Shown in pieces: positions 1-7,856 of a stretch of DNA of 41,680 nt. The notes under the pieces are model-generated. The model had not been told where the DNA came from. It did not search any database and worked only from the letters and a program-made list of their open reading frames with translations. Origin of the DNA: Streptomyces sp. SolWspMP-5a-2 (GTDB lineage Bacteria; Actinomycetota; Actinomycetes; Streptomycetales; Streptomycetaceae); assembly GCF_900091845.1 (NCBI RefSeq), contig NZ_FMCI01000021.1:1-41680 (forward strand). Direction: 5' to 3'. The stretch's first letter is position 1; every line of letters starts with the position of its first letter. A program made the position numbers and the translations under genes.

Positions 1-497
1 TGCGGGAACCCCGCGCGGGCCTCGCCGCGGGCGCCCGCCGCGCCGTACCTCGCGGAGATCGTCGAGCCCCGGGAGGGTCTGCGCGGGGCGCCCCGGTCGG
101 GGAACGCGGCGAGGCCGCGGGCGGTCGCGGTCACCTCCGCCGCCGTCGTGCCCGGGGTGAGGGCGGCGGCCGCGACCAGGAACCCGAGCGTCCACAGCGC
201 GCCCCGGTGGCCGCCGCCCGCCAGCCCCACCGTGTGCTCGGTGCAGCGGCCGATCGCGCCCAGTTCCGCGCGCAGTTGCGCGGTCGGCTCGCCGGTGCGC
301 CGGGCGGCCGCGGCCATCGCGGTGAGGCCGGGCGCGAGCGCCTTCGCCGACCAGCGCAGCGCGCCGTGGTCCCGGAGCGGGGCGCGGGCGCCGAGGTCGC
401 GCGGATCGGGCAGCCCCGGCTTGGGGGCCAGGGCGAGCTGCCCGGTGAGCGCGCCGACGGCGGCCCGTGCCAGCTTCTCGTCCTCGCGGCCGGTCAT
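1..497 (-). CDS. Triphosphoribosyl-dephospho-CoA synthase (CitG/MdcB family), 5' part only
   Basis: This gene runs off the left edge, so only about 165 N-terminal residues are visible. Known members of the family make the 2'-(5''-triphosphoribosyl)-3'-dephospho-CoA precursor of the prosthetic group of citrate lyase or malonate decarboxylase acyl carrier proteins. The translation has the family landmarks: LAPKPGLPDPRDLGA near residue 25, a TVGLAGGGHRGALWTLG block (family pattern G-G-x-N-x-H-K-G-A), and ARYGAAGARGEARAGFP at the visible end. The start is the ATG at 497-495, which has no obvious Shine-Dalgarno sequence. No other ATG, GTG or TTG lies in frame before the stop at 587-585. A 35-codon ORF ends in an ATGA overlap with this start (see findings). 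The partner decarboxylase or lyase genes are not visible here. Confidence 0.85.
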   Translation of the reverse strand, partial: MTGREDEKLARAAVGALTGQLALAPKPGLPDPRDLGARAPLRDHGALRWSAKALAPGLTAMAAAARRTGEPTAQLRAELGAIGRCTEHTVGLAGGGHRGALWTLGFLVAAAALTPGTTAAEVTATARGLAAFPDRGAPRRPSRGSTISARYGAAGARGEARAGFP

Positions 498-720
498 GCC
501 GTCGGGAGGGGGACGGCGCCGAGTCCCGCGGCCGGGCCGGTCACGGTGATCGCGCGGCGCACGGCGCCGGTCGAGCTGCTGTGGTTACCCGTCATGGACA
601 TGAAAGGTAGGGACACCGGCCTGTCAGCCGGATGAGACGTTCCGAGGAACGAGCTGTGAATGCCCGCGCGGCCGGACCCTGTCCGGAAACCCTCCTGCCC
701 CAGGGGGATCGGAGGACCGG
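498..720. other. Spacer between two minus-strand genes
   Basis: These 223 bases separate the ATP-binding protein gene, which ends at 721, from the CitG-like gene. A short inverted repeat, CCGGC-CTGTCA-GCCGG, lies near 615-632 and may be a weak terminator. A possible 35-codon ORF occupies 601-494 on the minus strand. No confident promoter was seen. Confidence 0.4.
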
Positions 721-1164
721 TCAGACCGCCATCAGCGGGGCGTCGTCCCGCCATTTCAGCATCTTGTCGAAGCTCACCACGGTGCCCCTGCGGCCCGGTT
801 TGTCGCCGATGTGGACGTGGTCGGCCAGCTCCCGGATCAGACAGAGGCCGCGCCCGTGCTCGGCCTCCGGACGGGGCTGCCTGAGCGGGACGGCGGCGGT
901 GAGGCCGGGGCCCGAGTCGGCCACCTCGATCCGGCACTTCTCGCCGTCGAGGTAGGCGGTCACCCGGTACGCCTCCGACGAGGTCCCGAAGCCGCCGTCG
1001 CCGTGCTCGACGGCGTTCGCGCAGGCCTCGGTGAGCGCGAGGGAGAGGTCGAAGGAGATGTCCGGGTCGACGCCCGCGGTCTCCATGGTGCCGAGCAGCA
1101 GCCGCCGGGCCAGCGGGACGCTCGCCGCCTCGCGCCTGAGATGGAGGGACCACCAGATGCTCAT
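721..1164 (-). CDS. ATP-binding protein, RsbW/SpoIIAB-like anti-sigma kinase family
   Basis: This 147-residue protein consists of a single GHKL/HATPase_c domain. The N-box ALTEACANAVEHGDG (about residues 43-57) supplies the Mg-ATP-binding Asn. The G1-type region ADSGPGL and the HGRGLCLIRELADHVHI segment complete the nucleotide pocket. Such single-domain kinases are abundant in Streptomyces and act as anti-sigma factors or anti-anti-sigma kinases in the cytoplasm. The start at 1164 is chosen because AGGAGG precedes it by about six bases and the N-terminus SIWWSLHLRREAASVPLARR is usual for the family. No sigma factor or STAS-domain partner lies nearby, so the target cannot be inferred. Confidence 0.85.
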   Translation of the reverse strand: MSIWWSLHLRREAASVPLARRLLLGTMETAGVDPDISFDLSLALTEACANAVEHGDGGFGTSSEAYRVTAYLDGEKCRIEVADSGPGLTAAVPLRQPRPEAEHGRGLCLIRELADHVHIGDKPGRRGTVVSFDKMLKWRDDAPLMAV

Positions 1165-1386
1165 GTTCCAGCCTCCTGGCCGCGGCTCGACATACCGTTA
1201 CCTATTGCCGCGAGCGGCCCCCCGTAAGCGCACGGGTGACGTGATACCGCCCATACGGCCGATGTGACGGCCGGGGAATCGGGGTATGTGCGGCGCCCGG
1301 TGGCAGAACACCATGTTCCGGGGCGCGGCCGACCTTGTGGACCTGCCGTGTGCGGGCCGTGGGCCCAGTGCGATGATGAGCCCGCC
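1165..1386. other. Divergent promoter region
   Basis: These 222 bases lie between the minus-strand ATP-binding protein gene and the plus-strand copper cluster. An imperfect inverted repeat GAAC-ACCAT-GTTC is seen at 1307-1319. A -10-like GATGAT sits nine bases before the ATG at 1387. No recognisable CsoR-type operator was found by eye. Confidence 0.35.
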
Positions 1387-2244
1387 ATGACTGCCCCCCG
1401 CACCCGCACGGCGCGCTCCGGGAGAGACCTCCGGATACTGAGGGCCGCGGTGTTCGCCGCGGTCTGCGTCGTGCTGGCTGCCGCCGGGCACACCCTGGCC
1501 GCCTGCGCCACCGTCCCGCCGTGGACGCTCCTCGCGGGCTTCCTCGGCGTCTTCCTGGTCACCGTGCCGCTCGCCGGGCACGCCCGCTCGCTGCCCGCCG
1601 TCGCCGCGCTGCTGGCGGTCGGACAGACCTCGCTGCACGTCCTGTTCGGGCTCGGGCAGCACACCGCCGGGTCGGGCGCCATGGCCGGGATGCCGGGGAT
1701 GGCCGCGCCGTCCGCGGGCTCACCGGCCGCCGACACCACGCTCGTCTCACAGGCCGCGCGGCTCGTGTGCGGCGGCGCCGCCGCCCCGCTCAGCCCCGCC
1801 CAGGCCCGCAGGATCCTCACCGACGCCCGCCTCGACCCGGACGCGTTCACCGCGGGCCACCACACCGCGGACGCGCTCTCCCCGACGGCGTCGGGCGCGG
1901 CCGCGCTGCTGCCGTCGCTGCCGATGCTGCTCGGCCACGTCCTCGCGGCGATCGCCGCCGGATGGCTGCTGCGCCGCGGTGACCTCGCCCTGCTGCGGAT
2001 CGTCGCCCTGTCGGCGGTCTCCGCGCACGCGGTCGCCGAGGCCGCCCTCGTCCGGTCCCTGCGCGCGGCGCTCACGCTGGTGCGCGCCCTGTGCGCCGGG
2101 CTCGTCGCCCCGCCCGGGACCGGCCCGCGCCCGCCGCGCGCCGACACCGACGCGCCGCGCGCCCCGCGGACGGCGGCGCTCCAGCACACCGTCGTCCGGC
2201 GCGGCCCGCCCGCCGCCCGCGGTCTCCTCACGCTCGCCGCCTGA
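1387..2244 (+). CDS. Multi-pass membrane protein with Met-rich loop, head of the copper cluster
   Basis: The 285-residue protein has about four predicted membrane spans: near residues 20-40, 46-62, 65-83, and 178-215, the last possibly as two. A conspicuous loop around residues 98-106 reads MAGMPGMAA and follows a GLGQH segment. Met/His-rich extracytoplasmic loops are common in copper proteins of the periplasm or cell envelope, so a role in copper binding or transport is inferred from the loop and from the YcnI, Sco, PCuAC and CopCD genes that follow. I do not recognise the family by name. The start ATG was chosen because the upstream extension of the frame has no membrane or coding character. 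The C-terminal 60 residues are Arg/Ala/Pro-rich and probably cytoplasmic. Confidence 0.7.
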   Translation: MTAPRTRTARSGRDLRILRAAVFAAVCVVLAAAGHTLAACATVPPWTLLAGFLGVFLVTVPLAGHARSLPAVAALLAVGQTSLHVLFGLGQHTAGSGAMAGMPGMAAPSAGSPAADTTLVSQAARLVCGGAAAPLSPAQARRILTDARLDPDAFTAGHHTADALSPTASGAAALLPSLPMLLGHVLAAIAAGWLLRRGDLALLRIVALSAVSAHAVAEAALVRSLRAALTLVRALCAGLVAPPGTGPRPPRADTDAPRAPRTAALQHTVVRRGPPAARGLLTLAA

Positions 2245-2379
2245 GCGACGCGCCCTCCACCCGTCCGGTACGGAAGAGGCCGCCGTCGTGCGGCATCCAC
2301 GCGCGCCCGCGTTCCCGCGGCCCCGCGCGCGTGTCCCTCTCCAGCACCTGACCTCACTCGAAGTGGAGTGCATCGATCC

Positions 2380-3126
2380 ATGAAGGCTTCTCGTCGTCTC
2401 GCCGCCGCCGGCGCCCTCGCGGGCACCGCCGTCCTCGCCCTCTCCGCCCCCGCGTTCGCGCACGTCAGCGTGGCGCCCGAGGGCACCGCCGCCAAGGGCG
2501 GTTACGCGGTCGTCGACTTCAAGGTCCCCAACGAGCGGGACGACGCCTCGACCACCAAGCTCGAAGTGTCCTTCCCCAGCGACCACCCGCTGGCGTCCGT
2601 GATGCCGGAGCGCATCCCCGGGTGGACCGCCGAGGTCACCAAGTCCAAGCTGGCCAAGCCGCTGGAGATGCACGGGCAGAAGATCAGCGAGGCGGTCTCC
2701 AAGGTCACCTGGACCGCCGACGCCAAGAACGGCATCAAGCCCGGCTTCTTCCAGAAGTTCCCCGTCTCCCTGGGCACCCTGCCCGAGGACACCGACGAGC
2801 TGGTCTTCAAGGCCGTCCAGACGTACGACAACAAGGAGGTCGTGCGCTGGATCGAGGTCCAGGAGGACGGCCAGGAGGAGCCGGAGAACCCCGCCCCGGT
2901 CCTCGCCCTGTCCGCCGCGTCCGAGGACGGCCACCACGGCTCGGCCGCCGGGAAGACCGCGGACAAGGACGCCGGCTCCGCCGCGGACACCGAGACCGCC
3001 GCCGCCGACAGCTCCGCCTCCGGCAGCGACACCACCGCGCGCGTGCTGGGCGTCGTGGGCATCGTCGTCGGCGCGCTGGGCGTGGCCTACGGCGTCCTGG
3101 CCGGTCGTCGGCGTACCAACGCCTGA
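2380..3126 (+). CDS. ycnI: YcnI-type (DUF1775) copper-binding membrane-anchored protein
   Basis: The 248-residue precursor begins with a signal peptide (MKASRRLAAAGALAGTAVLA...) cleaved after AFA, giving a mature N-terminus HVSVAPEGTAAKGGYAVVDF. In characterised YcnI proteins the N-terminal His forms a mono-histidine brace for Cu(II). The YcnI domain covers roughly residues 28-165. It is followed by an acidic, Ala/Ser-rich linker and one C-terminal membrane anchor (VLGVVGIVVGALGVAYGVLAG) with a GRRR stop-transfer. ATG 2380 is preferred over the in-frame GTG at 2368 because GGAG (2365-2368) overlaps that GTG but precedes the ATG. The protein is probably an extracytoplasmic copper chaperone working with CopCD and PCuAC. 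A strong terminator-like hairpin follows directly. Confidence 0.88.
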   Translation: MKASRRLAAAGALAGTAVLALSAPAFAHVSVAPEGTAAKGGYAVVDFKVPNERDDASTTKLEVSFPSDHPLASVMPERIPGWTAEVTKSKLAKPLEMHGQKISEAVSKVTWTADAKNGIKPGFFQKFPVSLGTLPEDTDELVFKAVQTYDNKEVVRWIEVQEDGQEEPENPAPVLALSAASEDGHHGSAAGKTADKDAGSAADTETAAADSSASGSDTTARVLGVVGIVVGALGVAYGVLAGRRRTNA

Positions 3127-3139
3127 GGTCCAACCACAG

Positions 3140-3180
3140 CCGTCCCGCACCGGGGTCCGCCAGACCCCGGTGCGGGACGG
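3140..3180 (+). terminator. Perfect 18-bp hairpin between ycnI and sco
   Basis: An 18-base arm at 3140-3157 (CCGTCCCGCACCGGGGTC) pairs perfectly with 3163-3180 across a five-base loop. It begins 13 bases after the ycnI stop and ends 26 bases before the sco start. There is no U-tract, as usual for Streptomyces terminators. It probably separates the first two genes from sco onward, or sets their relative expression. Confidence 0.75.
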
Positions 3181-3206
3181 AGCACTCACATCTGGGACAT
3201 TTCGCT

Positions 3207-3860
3207 ATGCGCAAGAAGACGTTCGCCGCGGCCGCCCTGCTCGCCGCCGCCACCCTGACCCTCTCCGCCTGCGGCAGCGGCGGGGACGGCGACTCACCCG
3301 TCGCCGTGGTCTCCGAGGACACCTCGCGGCAGGCCGCGACCATCCTCGACAAGCCGTTCGAGAAGCCGGACCTCGTCCTGACCGACACCAAGGGCGAGAA
3401 GTACGACCTCCGCGAGGAGACCGCCGACCGGCCCACCCTCGTCTACTTCGGCTACACCCACTGCCCCGACGTGTGCCCGCTGACGATGAACAACCTCGCG
3501 GTCGCCAAGAAGCAGCTTCCGAAGGCCGAACAGGACAGCCTGCGGATCGTGTTCGTCACCACCGACCCGGACCGTGACACCCCGTCCGAACTCGGCTCCT
3601 GGCTCAAGGGGATCGACCCGCAGATCGTCGGCCTGACCGGCGACTTCGACACCATCCAGGCCGGCGCCCGCACCCTGGGCATCTCCATCGAGCCGACCCA
3701 CAAGGACAAGAAGACCGGCAAGACGGTCTCCGTGCACGGCACCCAGGTCATCGCCTTCTCCCCGAAGACGAACGGCGGTTACGTCCTCTACGGCGACGAC
3801 GCCACCGTCGACGACTACACCAGGGACCTCCCCAAGCTCGTCAAGGGGGAGAACCCGTGA
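3207..3860 (+). CDS. sco: SCO1/SenC-family copper lipoprotein
   Basis: This 217-residue thioredoxin-fold protein has a lipoprotein signal ending in the lipobox LSAC, with the lipidated Cys at residue 22. The SCO copper motif CPDVC (Cys86, Cys90) follows FGYTH. The third ligand, His177, lies in VSVHGTQVIAF. SCO proteins deliver or reduce copper for the CuA centre of cytochrome c oxidase on the outer face of the membrane. In S. lividans a protein of this type from an equivalent cluster is required for oxidase copper loading; that is recalled knowledge, not shown here. The ATG at 3207 is followed directly by a basic n-region. The gene overlaps the next start by four bases (GTGA), so the two are translationally coupled. 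Confidence 0.92.
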   Translation: MRKKTFAAAALLAAATLTLSACGSGGDGDSPVAVVSEDTSRQAATILDKPFEKPDLVLTDTKGEKYDLREETADRPTLVYFGYTHCPDVCPLTMNNLAVAKKQLPKAEQDSLRIVFVTTDPDRDTPSELGSWLKGIDPQIVGLTGDFDTIQAGARTLGISIEPTHKDKKTGKTVSVHGTQVIAFSPKTNGGYVLYGDDATVDDYTRDLPKLVKGENP

Positions 3861-4318
3861 GGCACCCCGGCAGGTCCGCCGCGGCGCTGGCCGCCGTGCT
3901 GGCCGGGGCGTCCGCCCTGACCGCGTGCGGCGGCGCGGCCGACGACGCGAAGCCCGAACTGTCCGTCACCGCCGCCTACGTGCCGCAGCCCGTCTCCGAG
4001 ATGGCCGCCGGTTTCCTCACCGTCGCCAACAAGGGCGGCACCGCCGACCGGCTCACCTCCGTCACCAGCGACGCCGGACCGGTCAGCGTCCACGAGACCG
4101 TCGGGCAGTCGATGCGCGAGGTCAAGAGCCTCGACGTGCCCGCGCACGGGCGGCTGGTGTTCGCGAGCGGCGGCAACCATCTGATGTTCGACAAGCTGGG
4201 ACGGACCGTGCGGCAGGGCGACACGATCGACGTCGAACTGCACTTCGCCACGTCCGGCGCCGTGAAGGTCGAGATGCCGGTGAAACCCGCCACGTACAAC
4301 CCGGCGACCGGCCACTGA
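3857..4318 (+). CDS. PCuAC-type periplasmic copper chaperone lipoprotein
   Basis: The 153-residue product begins at a GTG overlapping the sco stop. It has a lipoprotein signal ending LTAC (Cys24). The DUF461/PCuAC fold carries the H-x6-M-x21-H-x-M copper site: His79 and Met86 in VHETVGQSMREV, and His108 and Met110 in GGNHLMF. PCuAC proteins bind Cu(I) outside the cell and hand it to Sco or directly to the oxidase CuA site. A His at the extreme C-terminus (ATGH) might add metal affinity. Tight coupling to sco upstream and CopCD 13 bases downstream supports one copper-delivery operon. This corresponds to the extracytoplasmic chaperone called ECuC in S. lividans, as I recall. Confidence 0.9.
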   Translation: MRHPGRSAAALAAVLAGASALTACGGAADDAKPELSVTAAYVPQPVSEMAAGFLTVANKGGTADRLTSVTSDAGPVSVHETVGQSMREVKSLDVPAHGRLVFASGGNHLMFDKLGRTVRQGDTIDVELHFATSGAVKVEMPVKPATYNPATGH

Positions 4319-4331
4319 GGGAGGGACCACC

Positions 4332-6371
4332 TTGAAACAGACCATCACCCCCCGCGTGCGGACCCTGATGCTGCTGATCCTGGCCGTCACCGGCATGCTC
4401 CTCGCCGGAGCCGGGCCGGCCTCCGCGCACGCCGCGCTGACCGGCAGCGACCCCGCCCAGGGGGTGGTGGTCGACAAGGCGCCCACCCAGGTCTCGCTCA
4501 CCTTCTCCGAGCAGGTCGCGCTCTCCGACGGCTCGCTGCGGGTCCTCGACCCCAAGGGCGCCCGCGTCGACACCGGGAAGCCCGCCAACGTCAGCGGCAC
4601 CACCTACGCCGTGCGGCTGCACAGCGGGCTCGCCGACGGCACCTACACCGTCACCTACCAGGTGGTGTCCGCCGACAGCCACCCCGTCGCGGGCGCCTAC
4701 ACCTTCTCCGTCGGCGCCCCCTCGCAGACCACCGTCAGGGACGTCGGCCAGGAGGTCGGCGGCGGGGTCGTCGGCTGGCTCTACGGCCTCGGACGGTATC
4801 TGTCGTACGCCGGGTTCATCGTCCTGGTCGGCGGCGCCACCTTCGTGCTCGCCTGCTGGCAGCGCGGCTCCGGATCGCGTCCGGTGCAGCGCCTCGTCGT
4901 CTCCGGCTGGCTCTCGCTCACCGTCGCCACGCTGCTGCTGCTCCTGCTGCGCGGCTCCTACACCAGCTCGGGCAAGGTCGCCGACGTCTTCGACCTGACG
5001 CTGCTCGGTCAGGTCCTGCAGACCAAGACCGGCGCCGCGCTCGTCTCCCGGCTGCTGCTGCTCGCCGCCGCCGCGCTCTTCGTGGCCGTCCTGTTCGGGG
5101 CGTACGACAAGCGCGAGGACGAGGAGAAGCGGGACCTGACGTTCGGGCTCGCGGTCGGCGGGGCCGTGGTCTCCGCCGGGCTCGCGGCGAGCTGGGCGAT
5201 GGCCGAGCACGCCTCCACCGGGCTCCAGGCCGCCGTCGCCATGCCGGTCGACGTGGTCCATCTGCTGGCGGTGGCCGCCTGGCTGGGCGGGCTGTGCGCG
5301 CTCCTGGTCGCGCTCTACCGCTCGGAGACGCCGATCGAGGCGTCCGCCGTGCACCGCTTCTCGCGGCTCGCGTTCGCCGCCGTCGTCGCGCTCGTGGTGA
5401 CCGGCGTCTACCAGTCGTGGCGCCAGCTCGGCTCCTGGTCGGCCTTCACCGACACCCGGTACGGGCAGCTCCTGCTGGTCAAGATCGCCCTGGTCGCCGT
5501 CCTCGTCGGCGTCGCGTACTTCTCCCGCCGGTGGACGGGACGGCTGGCCGAGACCGCCGCGGAGGCCGGGACGAAGGGCACTCGCTCCAAGGGCGCCGGG
5601 TCGAAGGGGACCGGGTCGAAGGAGGCCGACGGCGCCGGTTCCGGGTCCAAGGGCTCCCAGGGGTCAGGGGGGTCCAAGGGCGCGAAGGGAGCCAAGGGCG
5701 CCAAGGGGTCTGACGGCTCGGGCTCGGGCTCCGACTCCGGGTCCGGTTCCGACTCCGGGTCCGGGGGTGGTGGCTCCGTGCGGGCCGCTCAGCTCGCGCG
5801 GCAGCGGATCGCCGTGGACACCGCCCGGCAGAAGCGGCAGCGGGACGCCGACCCCGACCGGTCCGGGCTGCGCCGCTCCGTGCTGGCGGAGGCGGGGATC
5901 GCCGTGGTGCTGCTCGCCGTCACCACCGTCCTGACCCAGACCGAGCCGGGCCGCACCGAGGAGGACGCGAAGGCGGCCAAGGCGTCGGCGGCGTCCTCCT
6001 CGGCGTCCTCCTCCTCGGACCCCTCCGCGGGGGCGCTGACCCTGACGATGCCGTTCGACACCGGCGGCAAGGACGGCAAGGGCGTCGTCTCCGTCGACCT
6101 CGACCCCGCGCGCGTGGGCGGCAACGAGATGCACGTCTACGTCCAACGGCCCAACGGCCGCGCCTTCGACGTCCCCGAGGTGAAGGTCGCCCTCACCCTC
6201 ACCGCGAAGAAGATCGGTCCGCTGCCCGTGGCGCCGGACCACATCACCACCGGGCACTGGTCCGCGAACGGGGTACAGATCCCGATGGCCGGTGACTGGA
6301 AGGTCGCCGTGACCGTACGGACCTCCGACATCGACCAGGTGACCGTCTCCAAGAACGCGCAGATCGGCTGA
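4332..6371 (+). CDS. CopC-CopD fusion (YcnJ-like) copper transport protein
   Basis: This 679-residue fusion starts at TTG 4332, six bases after a GGGAGGG ribosome-binding site. A signal peptide is cleaved at ASA-HAAL, leaving His33 as the N-terminal ligand of the CopC domain (about 33-126, TFSEQVALSDGSLRV). The CopD membrane domain spans about 145-405 with some eight helices. A Lys/Gly/Ser low-complexity insert follows (about 412-482, including GAKGAKGAKG and DSGSGSDSGSG). Then come another helix (about 516-537) and a C-terminal beta domain (about 575-679) like the YtkA-type domain of YcnJ. CopC binds copper outside and CopD is thought to import it. The position between PCuAC and the DyP peroxidase suggests supply of copper to exported enzymes. 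Confidence 0.9.
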   Translation: MKQTITPRVRTLMLLILAVTGMLLAGAGPASAHAALTGSDPAQGVVVDKAPTQVSLTFSEQVALSDGSLRVLDPKGARVDTGKPANVSGTTYAVRLHSGLADGTYTVTYQVVSADSHPVAGAYTFSVGAPSQTTVRDVGQEVGGGVVGWLYGLGRYLSYAGFIVLVGGATFVLACWQRGSGSRPVQRLVVSGWLSLTVATLLLLLLRGSYTSSGKVADVFDLTLLGQVLQTKTGAALVSRLLLLAAAALFVAVLFGAYDKREDEEKRDLTFGLAVGGAVVSAGLAASWAMAEHASTGLQAAVAMPVDVVHLLAVAAWLGGLCALLVALYRSETPIEASAVHRFSRLAFAAVVALVVTGVYQSWRQLGSWSAFTDTRYGQLLLVKIALVAVLVGVAYFSRRWTGRLAETAAEAGTKGTRSKGAGSKGTGSKEADGAGSGSKGSQGSGGSKGAKGAKGAKGSDGSGSGSDSGSGSDSGSGGGGSVRAAQLARQRIAVDTARQKRQRDADPDRSGLRRSVLAEAGIAVVLLAVTTVLTQTEPGRTEEDAKAAKASAASSSASSSSDPSAGALTLTMPFDTGGKDGKGVVSVDLDPARVGGNEMHVYVQRPNGRAFDVPEVKVALTLTAKKIGPLPVAPDHITTGHWSANGVQIPMAGDWKVAVTVRTSDIDQVTVSKNAQIG

Positions 6372-6378
6372 ACGCACC

Positions 6379-7665
6379 ATGCCCGACCAGTCCCTCCCGC
6401 AGACCCGCACCCCTGCGGAGCAGACGGCCCCGGCGGAGCCGCCCGTCCCCGGCGGGCGCCTCTCCCGGCGCACCCTGCTCGGCACCGCCGGCGCCACCGG
6501 GCTCGTGCTCGGCGCGGCCGGCGGCGCCGTGGGGTACGCGGCCCGGCCCGCCGAGGCCGTCCCGCTGACCGCTCTGGGCTCCGGGCGCGCGATGTTTCAC
6601 GGGAAACATCAGCCCGGCATCACCGACGGCCTCCAGGCCAGCGGCCACCTCGTCGCCTTCGACCTCGCCCCGGGCGGGGGCCGCAAGGCGGCGGCCGCGC
6701 TGCTGCGCCGCTGGTCGGCGACGGCCGCGCGGCTGATGGCGGGCGAGGTCGCGGGCCACGGGGACACGGGCGTGGCCCGGGACGCTGGGCCGTCCTCGCT
6801 GACCGTCACCTTCGGCTTCGGGCACTCCTTCTTCGCCGCCACCGGCCTGGAGAAACAGCGCCCGGTGGCGCTCGACCCGCTGCCCGACTTCTCCTCCGAC
6901 CGGCTCGACCGCAGGCGCAGCGACGGCGACCTGTGGGTGCAGATCGGCGCCGACGACGCGCTGGTCGCCTTCCACGCCCTGCGCGCCCTCCAGAAGGACG
7001 CCGGGAGCGCGGCCCGGGTCCGCTGGCAGATGAACGGCTTCAACCGCTCGCCGGGCGCCACCGCCCGTCCGATGACCGCCCGCAACCTGATGGGCCAGCT
7101 CGACGGCACCCGCAACCCGAAGCCGTCCGAGCCCGACTTCGACCAGCGGATCTTCGTCCCGTCGTCCGGCGAACCGGCCTGGATGGCGGACGGTTCCTAC
7201 GCCGTCGTGCGCCGCATCCGGATGCTCCTCGACGACTGGGAGAAGCTCTCGCTCGCCGCCCAGGAGGGGGTCGTCGGGCGGCGCAAGGCGGACGGGGCCG
7301 CGCTGTCGGGCGGCACCGAGACGACCGCGATGGACCTGGACAAGACCGACGCGGCGGGCGATCTGGCCGTCCCGATCAACGCCCACGCGCGGATCACCCG
7401 GCCGGACCAGAACGGCGGGGCCGCGATGCTGCGGCGGCCGTTCTCCTTCCACGACGGCTTCGACGACGACGGCGCCCCGGACGCGGGCCTGCTGTTCATC
7501 TGCTGGCAGGCCGACCCGCTGCGCGGCTTCGTCCCCGTGCAGCGCAAGCTCGACCGCGGCGACGCCCTCTCGAAGTACCTCCGCCACGAGGCCAGCGGCC
7601 TGTTCGCGGTACCGGGCGGCGCGGCGGAGGGCGAGTACGTGGGGCAGCGGTTGCTGGAGGGGTAG
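6379..7665 (+). CDS. dtpA: Tat-exported DyP-type heme peroxidase (DtpA-like)
   Basis: The 428-residue protein has a twin-arginine signal (SRRTLLG, residues 29-35) followed by a hydrophobic Gly/Ala stretch, so it is exported folded with heme. The DyP signature GQLDGT (239-244) supplies the distal Asp242. His336 in NAHARI is the probable proximal heme ligand, and SFHDG lies near 356. A-type exported DyPs of this class (EfeB/DtpA) are linked to iron or copper handling. In S. lividans a DyP following CopCD is reported to act with the copper enzyme GlxA; that link is recalled. It starts seven bases after the CopCD stop, so it is probably cotranscribed. The MFHGKH segment at residues 72-77 is encoded by a near-perfect parS palindrome. 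Confidence 0.92.
   Translation: MPDQSLPQTRTPAEQTAPAEPPVPGGRLSRRTLLGTAGATGLVLGAAGGAVGYAARPAEAVPLTALGSGRAMFHGKHQPGITDGLQASGHLVAFDLAPGGGRKAAAALLRRWSATAARLMAGEVAGHGDTGVARDAGPSSLTVTFGFGHSFFAATGLEKQRPVALDPLPDFSSDRLDRRRSDGDLWVQIGADDALVAFHALRALQKDAGSAARVRWQMNGFNRSPGATARPMTARNLMGQLDGTRNPKPSEPDFDQRIFVPSSGEPAWMADGSYAVVRRIRMLLDDWEKLSLAAQEGVVGRRKADGAALSGGTETTAMDLDKTDAAGDLAVPINAHARITRPDQNGGAAMLRRPFSFHDGFDDDGAPDAGLLFICWQADPLRGFVPVQRKLDRGDALSKYLRHEASGLFAVPGGAAEGEYVGQRLLEG
6594..6607. other. parS-like ParB site, 13 of 14 bases, inside dtpA
   Basis: GTTTCACGGGAAAC differs from the Streptomyces parS consensus GTTTCACGTGAAAC at one position. The palindrome extends outward as GATGTTTC...GAAACATC. It lies within the coding sequence and specifies Met-Phe-His-Gly-Lys-His. 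Confidence 0.6.
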
Positions 7666-7671
7666 GCGGGG

Positions 7672-7699
7672 CCCGCGAGAGCGCCGGGGGCCTCGCGGG
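7672..7699 (+). terminator. Hairpin after dtpA
   Basis: CCCGCGAG (7672-7679) pairs with CTCGCGGG (7692-7699) across a 12-base loop, starting seven bases after the dtpA stop. It is a plausible end of the copper operon. A second, imperfect hairpin (CTCCCGGGT with ACCCGGGGGAG) lies at 7781-7802, before pheA. Confidence 0.5.
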
Positions 7700-7856
7700 T
7701 GCGTGTCGGCGGGGTGCCGTGCGGGTGCGGCCGCGGGGTGCCGGGGGACAGGGATCGCGCGGTGCCGGAGGCGGGGACGTCTCCCGGGTTCACCCGGGGG
7801 AGGGGTGCCGGTGAGACCGGTGAGCCGTGGGGGCGTGCGCCCATTAGGGTGAGGCC

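Noticed and set aside
1161..3189. Long minus-strand ORFs opposite the copper genes
   Set aside because: Arg/Ala/Gly-rich shadow frames of high-GC genes; the plus strand holds recognisable families.
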